A DNA stretch of 15,603 nt, taken from contig JAGGRU010000143.1 in NCBI GenBank assembly GCA_021159425.1, positions 1-15,603 on the forward strand. The letters are read 5' to 3'. Source of the DNA: Sulfurovum sp. (GTDB lineage Bacteria > Campylobacterota > Campylobacteria > Campylobacterales > Sulfurovaceae). The translations under genes were made by a program, and so were the position numbers. Positions 14,945 through 15,603 of this stretch are shown piece by piece; the first letter of the stretch is position 1, and the number at the start of each line of letters is the position of its first letter. The notes under the pieces are model-generated. The model saw nothing but the letters and a program-made list of their open reading frames with translations. It did no database searches and was not told the origin of the DNA.

Positions 14945-15022
14945 TCCCAAACACTCTCCAAAAAGGAGAGAGGTATGTATTCAAAATGTTTGGGAGATCT
15001 ACAATGTGTTTTAGAGTGTTTG
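14945..15022. other. Cluster of mutually exclusive inverted repeats after the TorF-like gene
   Basis: One 15-base segment (14945-14959) has three possible partners. Its inner part CTCTCC (14954-14959) pairs with GGAGAG (14965-14970) across an AAAAA loop. Its outer part TCCCAAACA (14945-14953) pairs with TGTTTGGGA (14987-14995). The overlapping CAAACACTCT (14948-14957) pairs with AGAGTGTTTG (15013-15022), which begins one base after the stop codon of the TorF-like gene. The first two can form together as a bulged 15-bp stem; the third excludes both. It could be a 3'-end processing or termination structure, or part of a small RNA. There is no T-run to make it a standard terminator. Confidence 0.5.
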
Positions 15023-15023
15023 A

Positions 15024-15603
15024 TTAAAAGCTTGTACTAACAGTACCGATAAAATGGTCTTCATCGTATATTGAATCTGCATCTGAACTAAAGTCAGTGT
15101 ACGCTACAAGAAACTCAAATTTACCCCATGATTTTGAAAGAGAAACAAGGTAATTTGTACCAACTTCATCATAATCACCATAAGATGCTGCAAGCGTGAC
15201 TTCCATAGGTAATTCAATATCACCACCTACTTCCCAGTAATCAGTAGTATCGATATTGCTATTTACTGCAAATGAATATTTACCATTAATACCAACCATA
15301 CCAAAGTCATAACCTAGCCCGATATATGCTTCATCAAAGTTCAATGCATCATGGTCATTTGGATAAGCATATAGAATATATCCTAGATCAACTTCAACAC
15401 CGGAAAATGAAGTTTTGTATCCAGCATAGAAATCTGCTTCTAAATTATTGTTAGTATCACCAAATTCAACATTTGAACCCCATGCACCCAGGTAAAAACC
15501 ATTATATCCAAGATCAATTCCTCCTTGAACTGCCGGTGAATTAGCTGTTTGAGTCATACCTCTCCATACATAGTTACTTGTAATTGCAAGGTTTGCACTT
15601 ACT
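15024..15603 (-). CDS. TorF-family putative porin (5' truncated)
   Basis: The frame stays open through the end of the window, so the N-terminus and start are missing; the ATG at 15557 is internal. The 192 visible residues begin VSANLAITSNYVWRGMTQT, then NSPAVQGGIDLGYNGFYLGAWGSNVEFGD, the hallmark opening of the TorF/Gcw_chp family (TIGR02001). Alternating beta strands follow and the protein ends in Phe (TVSTSF), as expected for a barrel assembled by BAM. Substrate is unknown. It is on the same strand as feoB but separated by 268 bp holding Fur-like boxes and an inverted-repeat cluster, so it is probably a separate transcript. The 3' end after the stop falls straight into that cluster. Confidence 0.85.
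   Translation of the reverse strand, partial: VSANLAITSNYVWRGMTQTANSPAVQGGIDLGYNGFYLGAWGSNVEFGDTNNNLEADFYAGYKTSFSGVEVDLGYILYAYPNDHDALNFDEAYIGLGYDFGMVGINGKYSFAVNSNIDTTDYWEVGGDIELPMEVTLAASYGDYDEVGTNYLVSLSKSWGKFEFLVAYTDFSSDADSIYDEDHFIGTVSTSF

Overview
The window looks like chromosomal DNA from a Campylobacterota (Epsilonproteobacteria) member, most like the Sulfurovum/Sulfurimonas group. The reasons are AT-rich DNA, short intergenic gaps, a short single-PDZ RseP, a Campylobacterota-style OprD-like porin, and a TorF-like porin next to an iron-uptake locus. This placement is an inference from protein style, not from a marker gene.

Layout. (1) 1-1429, plus strand: the C-terminal part of a large surface or secreted protein. 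It has an Asp/Asn-rich tandem-repeat linker, a PKD-type domain and a C-terminal FISUMP-like domain, and it is cut by the window start. (2) 1419-3985, minus strand: rseP, yggS and a divergent aat-like aminoacyl-tRNA:protein transferase gene. A REP-like GTAG palindrome lies between rseP and yggS. (3) 4109-5254, plus strand: an unrecognised two-helix membrane protein with an acidic coiled-coil arm, closed by a strong hairpin. (4) 5293-14755, minus strand: seven closely spaced genes in the order feoB, feoA, OprD-like porin, small Cys/His CzcI-like periplasmic protein, TolC/CzcC-like outer-membrane factor, CzcB-like adaptor with a His-rich loop, and CzcA-like RND pump. (5) 14756-15023: a regulatory intergenic region with two Fur-box-like sites and an unusual inverted-repeat cluster. 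(6) 15024-15603, minus strand: the C-terminal part of a TorF-family porin, cut by the window end.

How the genes fit together. The main feature is the metal block. FeoB/FeoA import ferrous iron across the inner membrane, and the porin directly behind them could be the matching outer-membrane channel. The next four genes form a complete three-component heavy-metal efflux system plus a small periplasmic candidate sensor or buffer protein. Two Fur-box-like sites lie upstream of feoB. A perfect 11-bp direct repeat around a good -10 hexamer lies just upstream of the CzcI-like gene. The block therefore looks like an iron-regulated import unit followed by an efflux unit that may have its own promoter. 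The efflux substrate is not settled: the pump lacks the first acidic residue of the CzcA proton relay and, by remembered alignment, also lacks the CusA methionines.

No tRNA, rRNA, CRISPR array, insertion sequence or phage gene was seen. No stretch over 300 bases lacks a gene; the longest is the 268-base region upstream of feoB.
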